Shown: positions 30,625-39,308 of the stretch, one piece after another | Layout: each line of letters begins with the position of its first letter | Numbering within the stretch: the stretch's first letter is position 1 | DNA from: Novosphingopyxis sp965218915 | GTDB taxonomy: Bacteria > Pseudomonadota > Alphaproteobacteria > Sphingomonadales > Sphingomonadaceae | Reading direction: 5' to 3' | Assembly: GCF_965218915.1 (NCBI RefSeq) | Contig: NZ_OZ244708.1 | Coordinates: 2,294,001-2,358,000 of the forward strand | DNA length: 64,000 nt | Notes under the pieces: generated by a model | Databases searched by the model: none | What the model saw: the letters and a program-made list of their open reading frames with translations, nothing else | What the model was told of the DNA's origin: nothing | Translations under genes and position numbers: made by a program

Positions 30625-32507
30625 GGCTCGCCTCCCTTCGCTGCACGCGTTCGGGCGCGATCGACCATGGCGATCCGTTCGGCGGACACCCGGCGATATT
30701 GATGACCAAAGGTGACCGGCAGCAGCCCGGGCGCGAGAACCTTTACGCAATGGAGCCCGACCGAAGCGGTGAGACTATTGGTCAGATCGACCACGAGAAT
30801 ATCGTCGGCCACGTCGAGCACCGCCTCCGACAGTTCGACCAGCCGGTCCGTCAGATTGGTCGTGCGGTCTTCTGAAAAACTCTGCTTGTGCAACCGGTCG
30901 CCGATATCGTTCGCGCCATTTTGCGCGACGAGGAATTCCAGCCTCCCGAGACTGTCCCGGTGGCTGTAAAGCGTCGCATGATCGTCCATCGTCTTCACCA
31001 GCGAACCGTCGCGCAGCATCGCAGCCGCGCGCACGCGCGAGTCGGCCACGATATGCGCCGGGCGATGCTGAACCCTGGTGCAGACCTCCACCAGCGCACC
31101 GCGCAGCGCTTGAATAGGATCGATATGCGCACCGGTGGACAAAATGCTGGCCACCGCCGCGTCCGCGCGGTCGTCGACGGCGAGCACCGCCAGCGTCGTG
31201 ACGGGGAAGCCCAGCCCGATGTCGAGGATCGAGACCTCGAACCCCCATTCTTCCAGCCGCGCGATCATGCCCGCCGCGTAGCGATCGTCGATCGTTCCCG
31301 CCCGGATCTTTCCGGGGACGAAGCGGCCGTACCAGCTGGTGAAATAGGCGTCCCGCTCCAGCACCTCGAACAGACCGAACAGCGCCGCCTCTTCGAAACT
31401 GGAACCCAGCGCGCAGCCGTTGGAGGTTTCCATCACGAAGCGCTGCTCGGGCGCAAGCTTGCCGCGCGGCATGTCGTAATAGGCCAGTTGCAACGGAATC
31501 AGCACCGGCGTGCGCCGCCGCAAGGAATAGGCCCATCCCCAATCATGGGGCGTGTCGGGATCGAAGCTCGCAAGTCGATACCCCGGTTCGCAACGCTGCC
31601 CGGCACCCGGCAGGATGAACTTGCGCGGGTCCACGGCGATCTGCTCGATATCGCCGAACCGCGCCGAGAGTTGCGCTATGGCACCGCGCGGTTCGAAGCT
31701 CGAAAAACGCTCGAGCGCCTCCAGCATCGCGACATCGCGGTCGGCCGCCTGGCAGCCCGTCCTGCCCACGCCGATCTCGAGCCGGCGCGGGTCGCTGCGC
31801 CCGGCAAAGGCCGCGAACGTCATCGGATGCACGATCGCCTCGGTCTCCCGCTCGAATTGCCGCACCAGCCCGAACCGCCCGTCCACCAGTCTGTCAGCGA
31901 GACGCTTGCGATCGGGCATTGGCGCCGCGCGCCAGCTCTCGCTCGATACCGGCACCTCGTCGCGCAGCTTCGGCGGGCTTGCGGGCTCGCTGGGATGGCA
32001 CCGATCGCAGTCAGGATGGGCGACCAGCCGGTGTTCGGTCTGGGCCAGCATCTCGAGGTCCGTCCAGAGCATGTGCCCCTCGGGGTCGCTATCCTGCGCG
32101 GACCGCGAGCGGTCGACGAACGCCGCGAGCTGGGCCGCGACGAGCTCGAAAATCACCGGCGGCCACGCCGGCGCGGCGGCGCAGTCCTCCGCGAGCGCCG
32201 GTGCCCATAGCCTGGCGCATCGGAGGCATGGCGCGGCTGCGGGTTTCACGATGGGGCCGATGACGATCCGGGTCGGGCCATAGCCGATGTGACAGACCGG
32301 AAGACCGTCGCTATTCGCAGCCTTTTCGCAACCTATCGCCGCGGACCATTCATGCAGCGGGAACGCGGCGATTACCAAATCCGCAGCAAGATCAGGACGA
32401 TCGGCTGCTATCGGCTCGCCACGATGGCGCGCGTAACCGCTTCGCACCCATGTCGAGAACGGCGTGGCCGGTCCTTCGAAGCGGGCGAATGCCTCAGTCA
32501 TCGCCAT
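30600..32507 (-). CDS. YcaO cyclodehydratase fused to an E1-like domain
   Basis: A 635-residue TOMM/thiopeptide cyclodehydratase. The first ~200 residues form an E1-like part with two CxxC pairs (CLRCARLW and HPDCDRCHPS), probably a structural zinc. The YcaO domain follows; ETSNGCALGSSFEEAALFGL and FEVLERDAYFTSWYG are the ATP/Mg-binding core motifs. It phosphorylates backbone amides so that Cys (and possibly Ser) side chains close to azolines. ATG 32507 or 32501 is the start; both overlap the upstream gene. It works with the RRE protein encoded just upstream. Confidence 0.93.
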   Translation of the reverse strand: MAMTEAFARFEGPATPFSTWVRSGYARHRGEPIAADRPDLAADLVIAAFPLHEWSAAIGCEKAANSDGLPVCHIGYGPTRIVIGPIVKPAAAPCLRCARLWAPALAEDCAAAPAWPPVIFELVAAQLAAFVDRSRSAQDSDPEGHMLWTDLEMLAQTEHRLVAHPDCDRCHPSEPASPPKLRDEVPVSSESWRAAPMPDRKRLADRLVDGRFGLVRQFERETEAIVHPMTFAAFAGRSDPRRLEIGVGRTGCQAADRDVAMLEALERFSSFEPRGAIAQLSARFGDIEQIAVDPRKFILPGAGQRCEPGYRLASFDPDTPHDWGWAYSLRRRTPVLIPLQLAYYDMPRGKLAPEQRFVMETSNGCALGSSFEEAALFGLFEVLERDAYFTSWYGRFVPGKIRAGTIDDRYAAGMIARLEEWGFEVSILDIGLGFPVTTLAVLAVDDRADAAVASILSTGAHIDPIQALRGALVEVCTRVQHRPAHIVADSRVRAAAMLRDGSLVKTMDDHATLYSHRDSLGRLEFLVAQNGANDIGDRLHKQSFSEDRTTNLTDRLVELSEAVLDVADDILVVDLTNSLTASVGLHCVKVLAPGLLPVTFGHQYRRVSAERIAMVDRARTRAAKGGEPCLPHNFQ

Positions 32508-34260
32508 GGGTCGATTTAAATCTGCCGACGAAAAATCCCTCGACCGGCCGGTCGGCCAGGCGATCGAGCATTTGCGGCACCAGCCCGAGCCGTTCGGGCC
32601 GGAACGCCACCTCGTCGGTGAGGCCGAGGTGACAGGCGGCGACGGGTATTGCCGGCGCCGTTCGCGCAAGGATGGGCGGCTCGCCCAACTGAAAGCCGCT
32701 GAGCGTCCTTCCGAGCGCCTCGATCGCCGCCTGCAGGGGGCTGCCGCCCAGCGCGAAACGGTGGAAGCCGGCAACGTGCACATCGGCTCTGGGCGCACCC
32801 GAGCGGACATCCATGCTGATGCCGATCGCGGCCGGTTCGTCGAAATAGAGCTTGGTCAGGCGCACGAGCGTGCGAAACCGGACGTCCCCGCTATCGTCGT
32901 AACGCAGCATCCTTGGCGACGACCTCGGCAAAATCGGCACTGCATACGCCTCCGCCCGGGCCAGATAGGCTCTGGCCGCCCATCCGTTCTCATCCAAAGC
33001 GACCGCGTGGCCGGATGCACCCCCCTGCCGATCCGCGATCGTCTCCAGCGCCTTGCGAATGGTCAGCGCGGTGATCTCGCTGGGCCACACCGCCCATGAC
33101 GCGACCGTGTTTTCGAGCGCGGGGTGGCCGGGGTGGATACGCAGCGCACGGTGCGCGAGGGGAAAACTCGGCAGCGGCGCTTCGTCTTCCCACATCAGCA
33201 CCGGCGCGGTCTGCGCGAAAAAGGGACGGGATATTTCGAGCCATAGTTCCCGGTCGCGCTGATGCGGGGATCGGGCCTGATCCGACGCGGGTTCGGCCAT
33301 GCCGGCCGCGACGCGCGCGGATTTCGGCCGATCGGCGCTATCGAGCACGAACAGCCCCCCATCGGGCCGGACGACGATTTTCGTCGGCAAGGGAAGCGGT
33401 TCGATGCGTTCCGGCCCGTCATCCGCGATGATCACGTTCAGAGCCTGAAATGCAGCGAGGTTACCGAGCACGGCGTAAGCATAGACCGACATTGCCTCAT
33501 CGCTCTGCGGGTATTTGCCGGTAGGCGCCGCCATCGGTTCGCCACGCGCCGGCAGCGCCATAACCAGTCCCGCCCCGCCCACGACCCCTGCCACGACCCG
33601 CGCACCCGTGAAGGTACCGGCACGCGCCGCCCACGCGCCCTTCTGCAGAAACGGATCTCCGTCCACGACGCGGACGAACGGCCGGTCCGGATGCCGGGCA
33701 TCGTCAACCTCGATCCATTCACATCGAAACCGGCCTTCATTCTCCGTCCGATCCGAAAGCATGTTTTCGATCTCGCGCCGGTCCTCGGGCCTGTCCAGAC
33801 CCAGCCGCAGATGGCCTGCGCCCGCCGCGAGCAGTCCGGACACCGCCTGGTTGAAGCTTCGGCCATGGCCGCTGACGATGATCGGTGCCGTCCGCCAGCG
33901 CCGATACGCTTCGACCGGATCGGGCACGCGATCGAGAACGTAATTCCAGATCGATCCGTCGAACGGAGAATCTTCGACATCCCATGCAACCTGGCTGCTC
34001 CTGGCCAGCATCAGCATGCGGCGCGCCTGCAGTTCGGACGCCACCAGGGTTACCACCGGCGCGATCGCCTCGGGATAGCACGCGCGGATAGCGTCCAGCG
34101 GTTCCCGGCCAGAAAAACGTGCGAGGACGTCCTTCAACAGCGCATTCGGCACGCCCTTGAACTGCAGATCGTCATCGCCCAGCGTTACGCGGTAGTGTGG
34201 CTGCCGTTCATCGACATGCACCGCCGCCCGCAAGCGGGGATAGAGTCGGCCGTCAAGCAT
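32494..34260 (-). CDS. RRE/E1-like leader-binding partner protein (thiazole bacteriocin maturation type)
   Basis: A 588-residue protein matching the 'putative thiazole-containing bacteriocin maturation protein' (ocin-ThiF-like, F-protein) pattern. The N-terminal ~90 residues look like a winged-helix RiPP recognition element (YRVTLGDDDLQFKGVPNAL), which would bind the precursor leader. A Rossmann-like segment follows (APIIVSGHGRSFNQAVSGLL) without a complete nucleotide-binding loop or catalytic residues. It should deliver the precursor to the YcaO enzyme. It overlaps its neighbours by 8 bases upstream and 14 downstream. Confidence 0.85.
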   Translation of the reverse strand: MLDGRLYPRLRAAVHVDERQPHYRVTLGDDDLQFKGVPNALLKDVLARFSGREPLDAIRACYPEAIAPVVTLVASELQARRMLMLARSSQVAWDVEDSPFDGSIWNYVLDRVPDPVEAYRRWRTAPIIVSGHGRSFNQAVSGLLAAGAGHLRLGLDRPEDRREIENMLSDRTENEGRFRCEWIEVDDARHPDRPFVRVVDGDPFLQKGAWAARAGTFTGARVVAGVVGGAGLVMALPARGEPMAAPTGKYPQSDEAMSVYAYAVLGNLAAFQALNVIIADDGPERIEPLPLPTKIVVRPDGGLFVLDSADRPKSARVAAGMAEPASDQARSPHQRDRELWLEISRPFFAQTAPVLMWEDEAPLPSFPLAHRALRIHPGHPALENTVASWAVWPSEITALTIRKALETIADRQGGASGHAVALDENGWAARAYLARAEAYAVPILPRSSPRMLRYDDSGDVRFRTLVRLTKLYFDEPAAIGISMDVRSGAPRADVHVAGFHRFALGGSPLQAAIEALGRTLSGFQLGEPPILARTAPAIPVAACHLGLTDEVAFRPERLGLVPQMLDRLADRPVEGFFVGRFKSTHGDD

Positions 34261-35338
34261 GGTGCGCCCCGGCCAGTTCCATGACGGCTTCGCTGGCCGC
34301 CCGGGCCATATCCGGAAAGTCCTCGAGAATCGCCCGCGACAGTATATAACAGGCCAGCGCGCGCTCCACCGGCGAGATCGTCGCGCTCGAAAGGCTCTCG
34401 TAAAAGATATTCACGATGATCCTGAAACGGTGGTGCAACGAAGACCCGAACACCGCGAAAAGACGCTCGGCATCGAACATGGCGTTCAGGCCCGATCTGA
34501 GCCGCTCGTCCGAACCGAATATGTCGCGGATATGCAGCGGGTTGTTCACTTCGACCGGCATGATCATCTCATCCGGATCGGCCTGAATGGTCTTTATGGC
34601 CGCATCGAGTGATGCCGCGCGGGCTATCCAGTTCGTCAGATCGACTGGATCGGATGGCGCTCTCGTGATTTCCTCGATCGACCTTGTGGTGCGCTCATGC
34701 AGGCGCTCCCATGCGCTTTCAAAAGTCGGGCGTAAGGCAGGGTGCGCGGTCAGGAACAGCTTGGCATGGGCGGAAAGCGAGACCGGCCAGAAAATGAATT
34801 CTGCGCTAGCCGATATCCGGCCGATGATCGCCAGGCGGCGTGCCGCCGCCAGGACGAACGCGCCACGCGATTTTTGCTTGGCATGGATGAGCGTCGCCAC
34901 ATCGGGCAGAACGTCGCAGTGAAACATCGCCGCAGCGGTGCCAAGCCGTTCCGAAGCCCATAGTCTTTTTCTGCCATTCTGGGTCAGAAACACCGAATTA
35001 TTTTCATAAAACGGAGCTATGGCTCCGTCCCATTGTTCGGCGTCCGCCATATTGTGCGCACGCACGAGCGCGTCAGTAGGAAGGATGACGCGCGATGGAT
35101 GGTCGTCGATCCAGGTTTGGATCGCTCGCCGCGCGGTATCCAGTGCCGCCGGATCGGCCTGGCCATCGTCGAACGCGATCACGCAGTCGAGATGCTGTCC
35201 CCGCGCCCAGTGGCTACGTACATAGCCGCGGACTGCCCCCTGTTCGCGTAGCGACAGTAGCGCCGGGCAGGCGGCATCGACGATGAGCGCCGACAGATCG
35301 GCTTCGAAATAGGCCGCGCGAATGACGTGATCAAACAT
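34253..35338 (-). CDS. Predicted thiopeptide pyridine synthase ([4+2] cyclase), SpaB_C-like
   Basis: A 361-residue protein with weak resemblance to the LanB C-terminal fold. GYVRSHWARGQHLDCVI near residues 38-54 stands where elimination enzymes have FFIRY..GPHLRIR. Its size and its position directly after the LanB gene match LazC/TbtD-type enzymes, which join two dehydroalanines into the central pyridine and release the leader. A separate true elimination domain is encoded at 28280, so this divergent paralogue is the best candidate for the cyclase. The function is inference; a scaffold or second elimination protein is the alternative. It overlaps the LanB stop by 8 bases. Confidence 0.65.
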   Translation of the reverse strand: MFDHVIRAAYFEADLSALIVDAACPALLSLREQGAVRGYVRSHWARGQHLDCVIAFDDGQADPAALDTARRAIQTWIDDHPSRVILPTDALVRAHNMADAEQWDGAIAPFYENNSVFLTQNGRKRLWASERLGTAAAMFHCDVLPDVATLIHAKQKSRGAFVLAAARRLAIIGRISASAEFIFWPVSLSAHAKLFLTAHPALRPTFESAWERLHERTTRSIEEITRAPSDPVDLTNWIARAASLDAAIKTIQADPDEMIMPVEVNNPLHIRDIFGSDERLRSGLNAMFDAERLFAVFGSSLHHRFRIIVNIFYESLSSATISPVERALACYILSRAILEDFPDMARAASEAVMELAGAHHA

Positions 35339-38072
35339 CGACCTCTTTCATTCCGAGCTCGATGGTGATTTCCGATGCATGACGCCTGCCCGTGATCGTC
35401 ACCGGCGTATCGCCGGGAACCGGAAGCGCTTCGGTGATGCCGACATGTCCCGTTATCTTGCGCAGCGAACGCTGGAAGGATTTGACGAACCAGACGTTCT
35501 CGATGTCGAGATACATGGGTTTGCGCGTCTTGTGCGGACGCGCGGAGCCATCAGCATGACTCTGCCAGAAGTTCGACGCCTGGAAAAAGGAAACGGCGGG
35601 AAGATCGTGTCGCTCCCAGGCATCACGTAGCGCAAAATAAAATGCCGCGTCGGAAAGCGCCGGATCGGGCAATGCGGATTTGGCGATCGAAAAGGATTTT
35701 CGGGCCAGCACCATATCGCCCATGGTCAATCTCGGCCGCACGAAGATTTCCGGTGGAACCTCGGGTCGGTCGCGGGAAAAGACCGCATCGGCGATCGAAA
35801 AAGGCAGGTCCGATGCGCCGTTCATCCAGTCGAGGACACGGTGAATCGGCGGGAGCGTCCAACTGTTCAATATGCCGAAATAATAAGGTGAAAGGCGCAC
35901 GCCGTCCGCGTCTTCGAGAATGATCTGATTGTGCACGGTGTCGTGGCGCAACGTACAGCGGTCGAGTGAAATTTTTTGCGTGTCGGCATAGTCGCTTTCA
36001 TAGGGCGGGATAGCGAGTTCCCGGTCGCATAATTTGGGATGGCGGTTGGCGTTGAAGCCGAACATGCCGGAGATTGCGACCGGAACGCCCGGCGCTAGCG
36101 CTTCGATATAATCCGCCACCCGGCCGCCCGTTTCCAGGAAACGCGAGGTCATGCGGGCATTGCCGGGATAGACCGAATTCACCACGAACTTGCGGGTTCC
36201 GGCAAACGTGGCGAACTGGCCGTTGATGCAGTGTGAACGCGCGCGATTGCGGTAGGTCGCGGGAATTTCGCGATAGAAGCGATCGACCAGCGATTTGGGG
36301 ATCGTCCAACTTCCCGATGTCGCGACATGGGCGGCGAGCGAATCGCCGAATGCGCGCGATACCGCGTCGAGCGCAAGTGCGTCCGTGTCGTCCGGGACCG
36401 AGCCGGTCTGCCAGGGCGGCAATTTCGCTTCGTCACCGCCCGCCGAGACGCCGTCCCCCGCGGCGGCGAGAAGTTCGGCTGCGCCGCTTAGAAATGAAAC
36501 AGCGTCCTCGCACCGGCCGCCGACCCCGAACGTCGTAACAAACCGCCGCGTCAGCCAAGCGCTGGCCCAGCCATAGCCGCGAAGCAGCGGAAGCAGCCTC
36601 ATCAGGTCGAGCAGATCCGATTCGAGACTCTCAATCGCCCGGGTGCTCAACACGATCGAGGGCGAGGAAATCATGCAATCTTCGTAAAATACGGGTCGAA
36701 ATCGCTCCGAGCGTAGCGGCGCGGTGGTTGCGATCGCCAGTTCGTCGAGCGCGCGCTCTACCGCCCGGCCCGCTTCCATCGGAGCTTCGCGCTTGCAAAC
36801 CGCCATCCTCGCTACTTCGAGTCGATCGAGCCGTTCGGCCATTTCATTCGATATCGATGTTTTCAGCGAATTCACGATCGATCGAGCCCAAAGCAATCGA
36901 TCGCTTTGCGCGGGCACATCATTTTTCAGAACGAGCAGATCGAGAGCCATCAGACGCGCCACCAACGCTTCGGCTTCCAAGATCGAGCTCAGCCGGAAGC
37001 GAGACCGGATATGGTCTGAATAGGCGCCGAGCGACCAACTTCCATCCATCGACGCCAAATCGTCCAGAATGGCGTGCAGGTCCGGCTTCGGGCGCAATAG
37101 GTTCGTTGTGGCGGCGATCCCGTAGGTTTCCATCGCCGAACCTTCGGAAAAGGCGATGCGTTGCCACGCGACTTGCCCGTCTTTGACATCGATCGTCGGA
37201 TTGGCGAAGACCATTGCATCGGGCGACAGCATCGCAGCATTCGCAGCTAACGGTCGAAAGATCCGTTCGATGATGCTGTGCCGCAATCGGACATCACGGC
37301 GAATGACGACGTCATTCAAAGCGAACTCGATTTCGTGCGCCCCCCGACCACCCCAACTCCCGAGCGCCACGAGCGTGAGCGACGATTTGGGGCTGGTTTT
37401 GAGGGTCGATCTCGTCAGAAAACTGCTGATTGCAAGATGTAGATTGGCCCAGTCCTTGTTACGCAGCTGCGCGCCCGCCTCCAGCTTGCGCAGCGCTTGA
37501 AACAGTGAAGGACTGCTCGCGAGAAGCGCAGCGCGCAGATTGGGAAGCATGGCGGCGCGGCGAAGAACTGCGGCGTCGGCCTTCAAGTCGGCAGCGTGGG
37601 TCTGAAGTCCGGACTCTTCCAGTTTTCCAAGATATTCGGTCCCAGTGACCACATCGTTCAGTTGTTCGGCGGTATTGACATCGGATTGTGACCGGACGCT
37701 CTCAAGCACGGCTTGTTTGGGAATCCGTCCGTTGAACAAGTCCCGCCTGACTTGAATGAGGTTGCGCCGCCGATTTTTGTCGTCCGTTTCTGGGATTAGC
37801 CTTTCCAGGCGGCGACATGCCGCGTCGACTTCCGACGCCAGCTTGCGGCGCTGGCTGCGAAGCAGATCGTGGCAGCGGACCGCGCTAGTCGAGCCGAACT
37901 CTTGCAGCTGCTCGCAGGCCTCTCCGCCAATTCGCAAGAAAAAATGGGGGTGTCGAACGATACGCGCTGCAAAAGAGGCGAAGTCCTCAAAAATTCCCTC
38001 GGGCCGAAGATCCGCGGCTACGGGTTTGGAAGCATCAAGCGGCGCTTCGACAAGTCTCTTCAATGCGCTCAA
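35331..38072 (-). CDS. LanB-type dehydratase, glutamylation domain only
   Basis: A ~913-residue lantibiotic-dehydratase N-terminal domain protein, which would use glutamyl-tRNA to glutamylate core Ser residues before elimination. Recognisable stretches include LTLVALGSWGGRGAHEIEFA, the block SGMFGFNANRHPKLCDRELA, and NSWTLPPIHRVLDWM. There is no fused SpaB_C domain, as in TbtB and LazB. I place the start at a TTG (38072) because GGAG lies 8 bases upstream; another TTG at 38126 would add 18 residues without a ribosome site. The gene appears less GC-rich than the flanking chromosome. Confidence 0.88.
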   Translation of the reverse strand: MSALKRLVEAPLDASKPVAADLRPEGIFEDFASFAARIVRHPHFFLRIGGEACEQLQEFGSTSAVRCHDLLRSQRRKLASEVDAACRRLERLIPETDDKNRRRNLIQVRRDLFNGRIPKQAVLESVRSQSDVNTAEQLNDVVTGTEYLGKLEESGLQTHAADLKADAAVLRRAAMLPNLRAALLASSPSLFQALRKLEAGAQLRNKDWANLHLAISSFLTRSTLKTSPKSSLTLVALGSWGGRGAHEIEFALNDVVIRRDVRLRHSIIERIFRPLAANAAMLSPDAMVFANPTIDVKDGQVAWQRIAFSEGSAMETYGIAATTNLLRPKPDLHAILDDLASMDGSWSLGAYSDHIRSRFRLSSILEAEALVARLMALDLLVLKNDVPAQSDRLLWARSIVNSLKTSISNEMAERLDRLEVARMAVCKREAPMEAGRAVERALDELAIATTAPLRSERFRPVFYEDCMISSPSIVLSTRAIESLESDLLDLMRLLPLLRGYGWASAWLTRRFVTTFGVGGRCEDAVSFLSGAAELLAAAGDGVSAGGDEAKLPPWQTGSVPDDTDALALDAVSRAFGDSLAAHVATSGSWTIPKSLVDRFYREIPATYRNRARSHCINGQFATFAGTRKFVVNSVYPGNARMTSRFLETGGRVADYIEALAPGVPVAISGMFGFNANRHPKLCDRELAIPPYESDYADTQKISLDRCTLRHDTVHNQIILEDADGVRLSPYYFGILNSWTLPPIHRVLDWMNGASDLPFSIADAVFSRDRPEVPPEIFVRPRLTMGDMVLARKSFSIAKSALPDPALSDAAFYFALRDAWERHDLPAVSFFQASNFWQSHADGSARPHKTRKPMYLDIENVWFVKSFQRSLRKITGHVGITEALPVPGDTPVTITGRRHASEITIELGMKEVDV

Positions 38073-38135
38073 TTTATGCGCTCCGCAGCTGATTGTTGAT
38101 CCTTGAGAAATTATGTTTGACGACAAAAGCTGCGG

Positions 38136-38153
38136 CAGCGGTATAGACCGCTG
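38136..38153 (-). terminator. Possible attenuator between precursor and LanB gene
   Basis: CAGCGGT / ACCGCTG forms a 7-bp stem with a 4-base loop. On the minus strand a TTTT occurs 8 bases after the stem. A leaky terminator here would give more precursor than enzyme mRNA, as is common in RiPP operons. The T run is short and spaced, so full termination is unlikely. Confidence 0.4.
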
Positions 38154-38228
38154 GCGACGACACGTCTGCTTCGGATCGAACTTTTCGGTCGAGCGGTAGC
38201 TGACGCGCCGCCGTCATTTGGCATATCG

Positions 38229-38405
38229 TCAGACAGCAACCTCGGGTTGCGATGAACCACTGCACGACGAGCTGCCATAGCAGCAAGAGGCGCCCGTTTC
38301 GGGGATTGCCATGTAACCGCTAGTCGCAACGACTTCGATCGCGTCGAGATCAAGATCGTCGATGTTGAACCCAAGGTCCGAATTGACGAAATCCACTTTC
38401 TCCAT
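38229..38405 (-). CDS. Thiopeptide (pyritide) precursor peptide, lactazole-like
   Basis: A 58-residue precursor. The leader (1-39) is acidic and contains NIDDLDLDAIEVVATSG and AIPETGA. The core (40-58) is SCCYGSSSCSGSSQPEVAV: three Cys and seven Ser. Thiopeptide leaders typically end in a GA or similar pair immediately before a Ser-Cys/Ser-rich core, and the DLDL and ALPENGAS-like blocks plus a 19-residue core ending after QP recall LazA as I remember it. The ATG at 38405 has GGAGG five bases upstream; an in-frame ATG 30 bases earlier lacks one. Cys 2, 3 and 9 should become thiazoles, and selected Ser dehydroalanine or oxazole. Confidence 0.88.
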   Translation of the reverse strand: MEKVDFVNSDLGFNIDDLDLDAIEVVATSGYMAIPETGASCCYGSSSCSGSSQPEVAV

Positions 38406-38453
38406 GTCGTCCTCCATTTTGCTTTGCCTGTGCATTATGCGGCAGACAAAGCC

Positions 38454-38481
38454 AGGTTATTTGCGACAAGAAGCAAGTCAA
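38454..38481 (-). promoter_or_regulatory. Candidate promoter of the thiopeptide operon
   Basis: Reading the minus strand, TTGACT (38481-38476) and TAACCT (38459-38454) are 16 bases apart, about 50 bases ahead of the precursor start. The surrounding 150 bases are markedly AT-rich for this genome. The -10 match is weak, so the assignment is tentative. The two-component regulator at 22751 could act here, but the TGAC/GTCA repeat near its own gene is not obvious in this stretch. Confidence 0.3.
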
Positions 38482-38687
38482 TTTCAACACCGTCCAAACT
38501 GGTCTAAGAAAAGTTTGCAGAATTATAAAGTCGCCAAAACACTGGATATAATTACGCCAAAACGGATCGGATAGGCGATCAATTTTGTAGGCGCGCGATG
38601 ATGGGCATGGTTCAGCCAAAAATCTTATACTCCTGGCGATAAAACGCAGCGGTGGTGCAACCCACCGGCGCTTCCTATTTGAGCAAG

Positions 38688-39308
38688 ATGAACGTCGCGA
38701 CCAATCAGGAATGGCAGCACATTGCGCTCTACGCGATCGGCATTGCGATGGTGCTGATGCTGTTGTTTCGCATACCGTTAATAGGTCGGGTATTACGTGC
38801 GCTGTTTTCGCTGGGGTTGCTCGCCCTAGCCGTGTTCGTGCTTTTGCAGCAGGCGCCGTTCGATCCCACGCTATCGCGGCTCACCACACGGCTCGGGCTC
38901 GGCGATCAGTACGTAGCGGGCGACGAGGTGCGTATCGCCATGTCGCCCGATGGGCATTTCTGGGCGACCGCCAGCATCAACGGGAGCAAGCGGCGAATGC
39001 TGATCGACAGCGGCGCAACCGTCACCGCGCTGAACCCGCGAACCGCTGCCGCGGCGGGGATCGATCGCGGTAGCAGCCTGCTTCCGATCATGATTCGTAC
39101 CGCCAACGGCACGGTGCAGGCCGAGACCGGCAGCGTCGAGCGACTAGAGCTGGAAGGAATAGAAGCGCGAAATCTGAAGGTAGTCATTTCGCCCACCCTC
39201 GGAGTCGACATATTGGGCATGAACTTTCTGTCGCAGCTGCAATCCTGGCGCGTGGAGGGACCTATGCTGATCCTTCGACCAAGCATTCCCATCGCCGCAC
39301 CGGACTGA
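38688..39308 (+). CDS. Retropepsin-like aspartic protease (TIGR02281-type)
   Basis: A 206-residue membrane-anchored protein with two N-terminal hydrophobic segments (residues ~10-55) and a C-terminal single-lobe aspartic protease domain. MLIDSGATVTALNPRTA carries the catalytic DSG, and DILGMNFLSQLQSW is the conserved distal block. Such proteins act as dimers; physiological targets are mostly unknown. ATG 38688 is preferred over a GTG at 38652. It is divergent from the thiopeptide operon and probably marks the cluster's edge. Confidence 0.88.
   Translation: MNVATNQEWQHIALYAIGIAMVLMLLFRIPLIGRVLRALFSLGLLALAVFVLLQQAPFDPTLSRLTTRLGLGDQYVAGDEVRIAMSPDGHFWATASINGSKRRMLIDSGATVTALNPRTAAAAGIDRGSSLLPIMIRTANGTVQAETGSVERLELEGIEARNLKVVISPTLGVDILGMNFLSQLQSWRVEGPMLILRPSIPIAAPD

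Noticed and set aside
38074..38286. A second small peptide frame near the precursor as an additional RiPP substrate
   Set aside because: It overlaps the precursor's 3' end and the LanB start in another frame, lacks a ribosome site and has no leader/core pattern.
26471..38405. Classifying the cluster as a lanthipeptide because of the LanB gene
   Set aside because: There is no LanC cyclase, while YcaO, RRE and SagB-type genes and a split LanB are present, which fits thiopeptide/pyritide or linear azole RiPPs.
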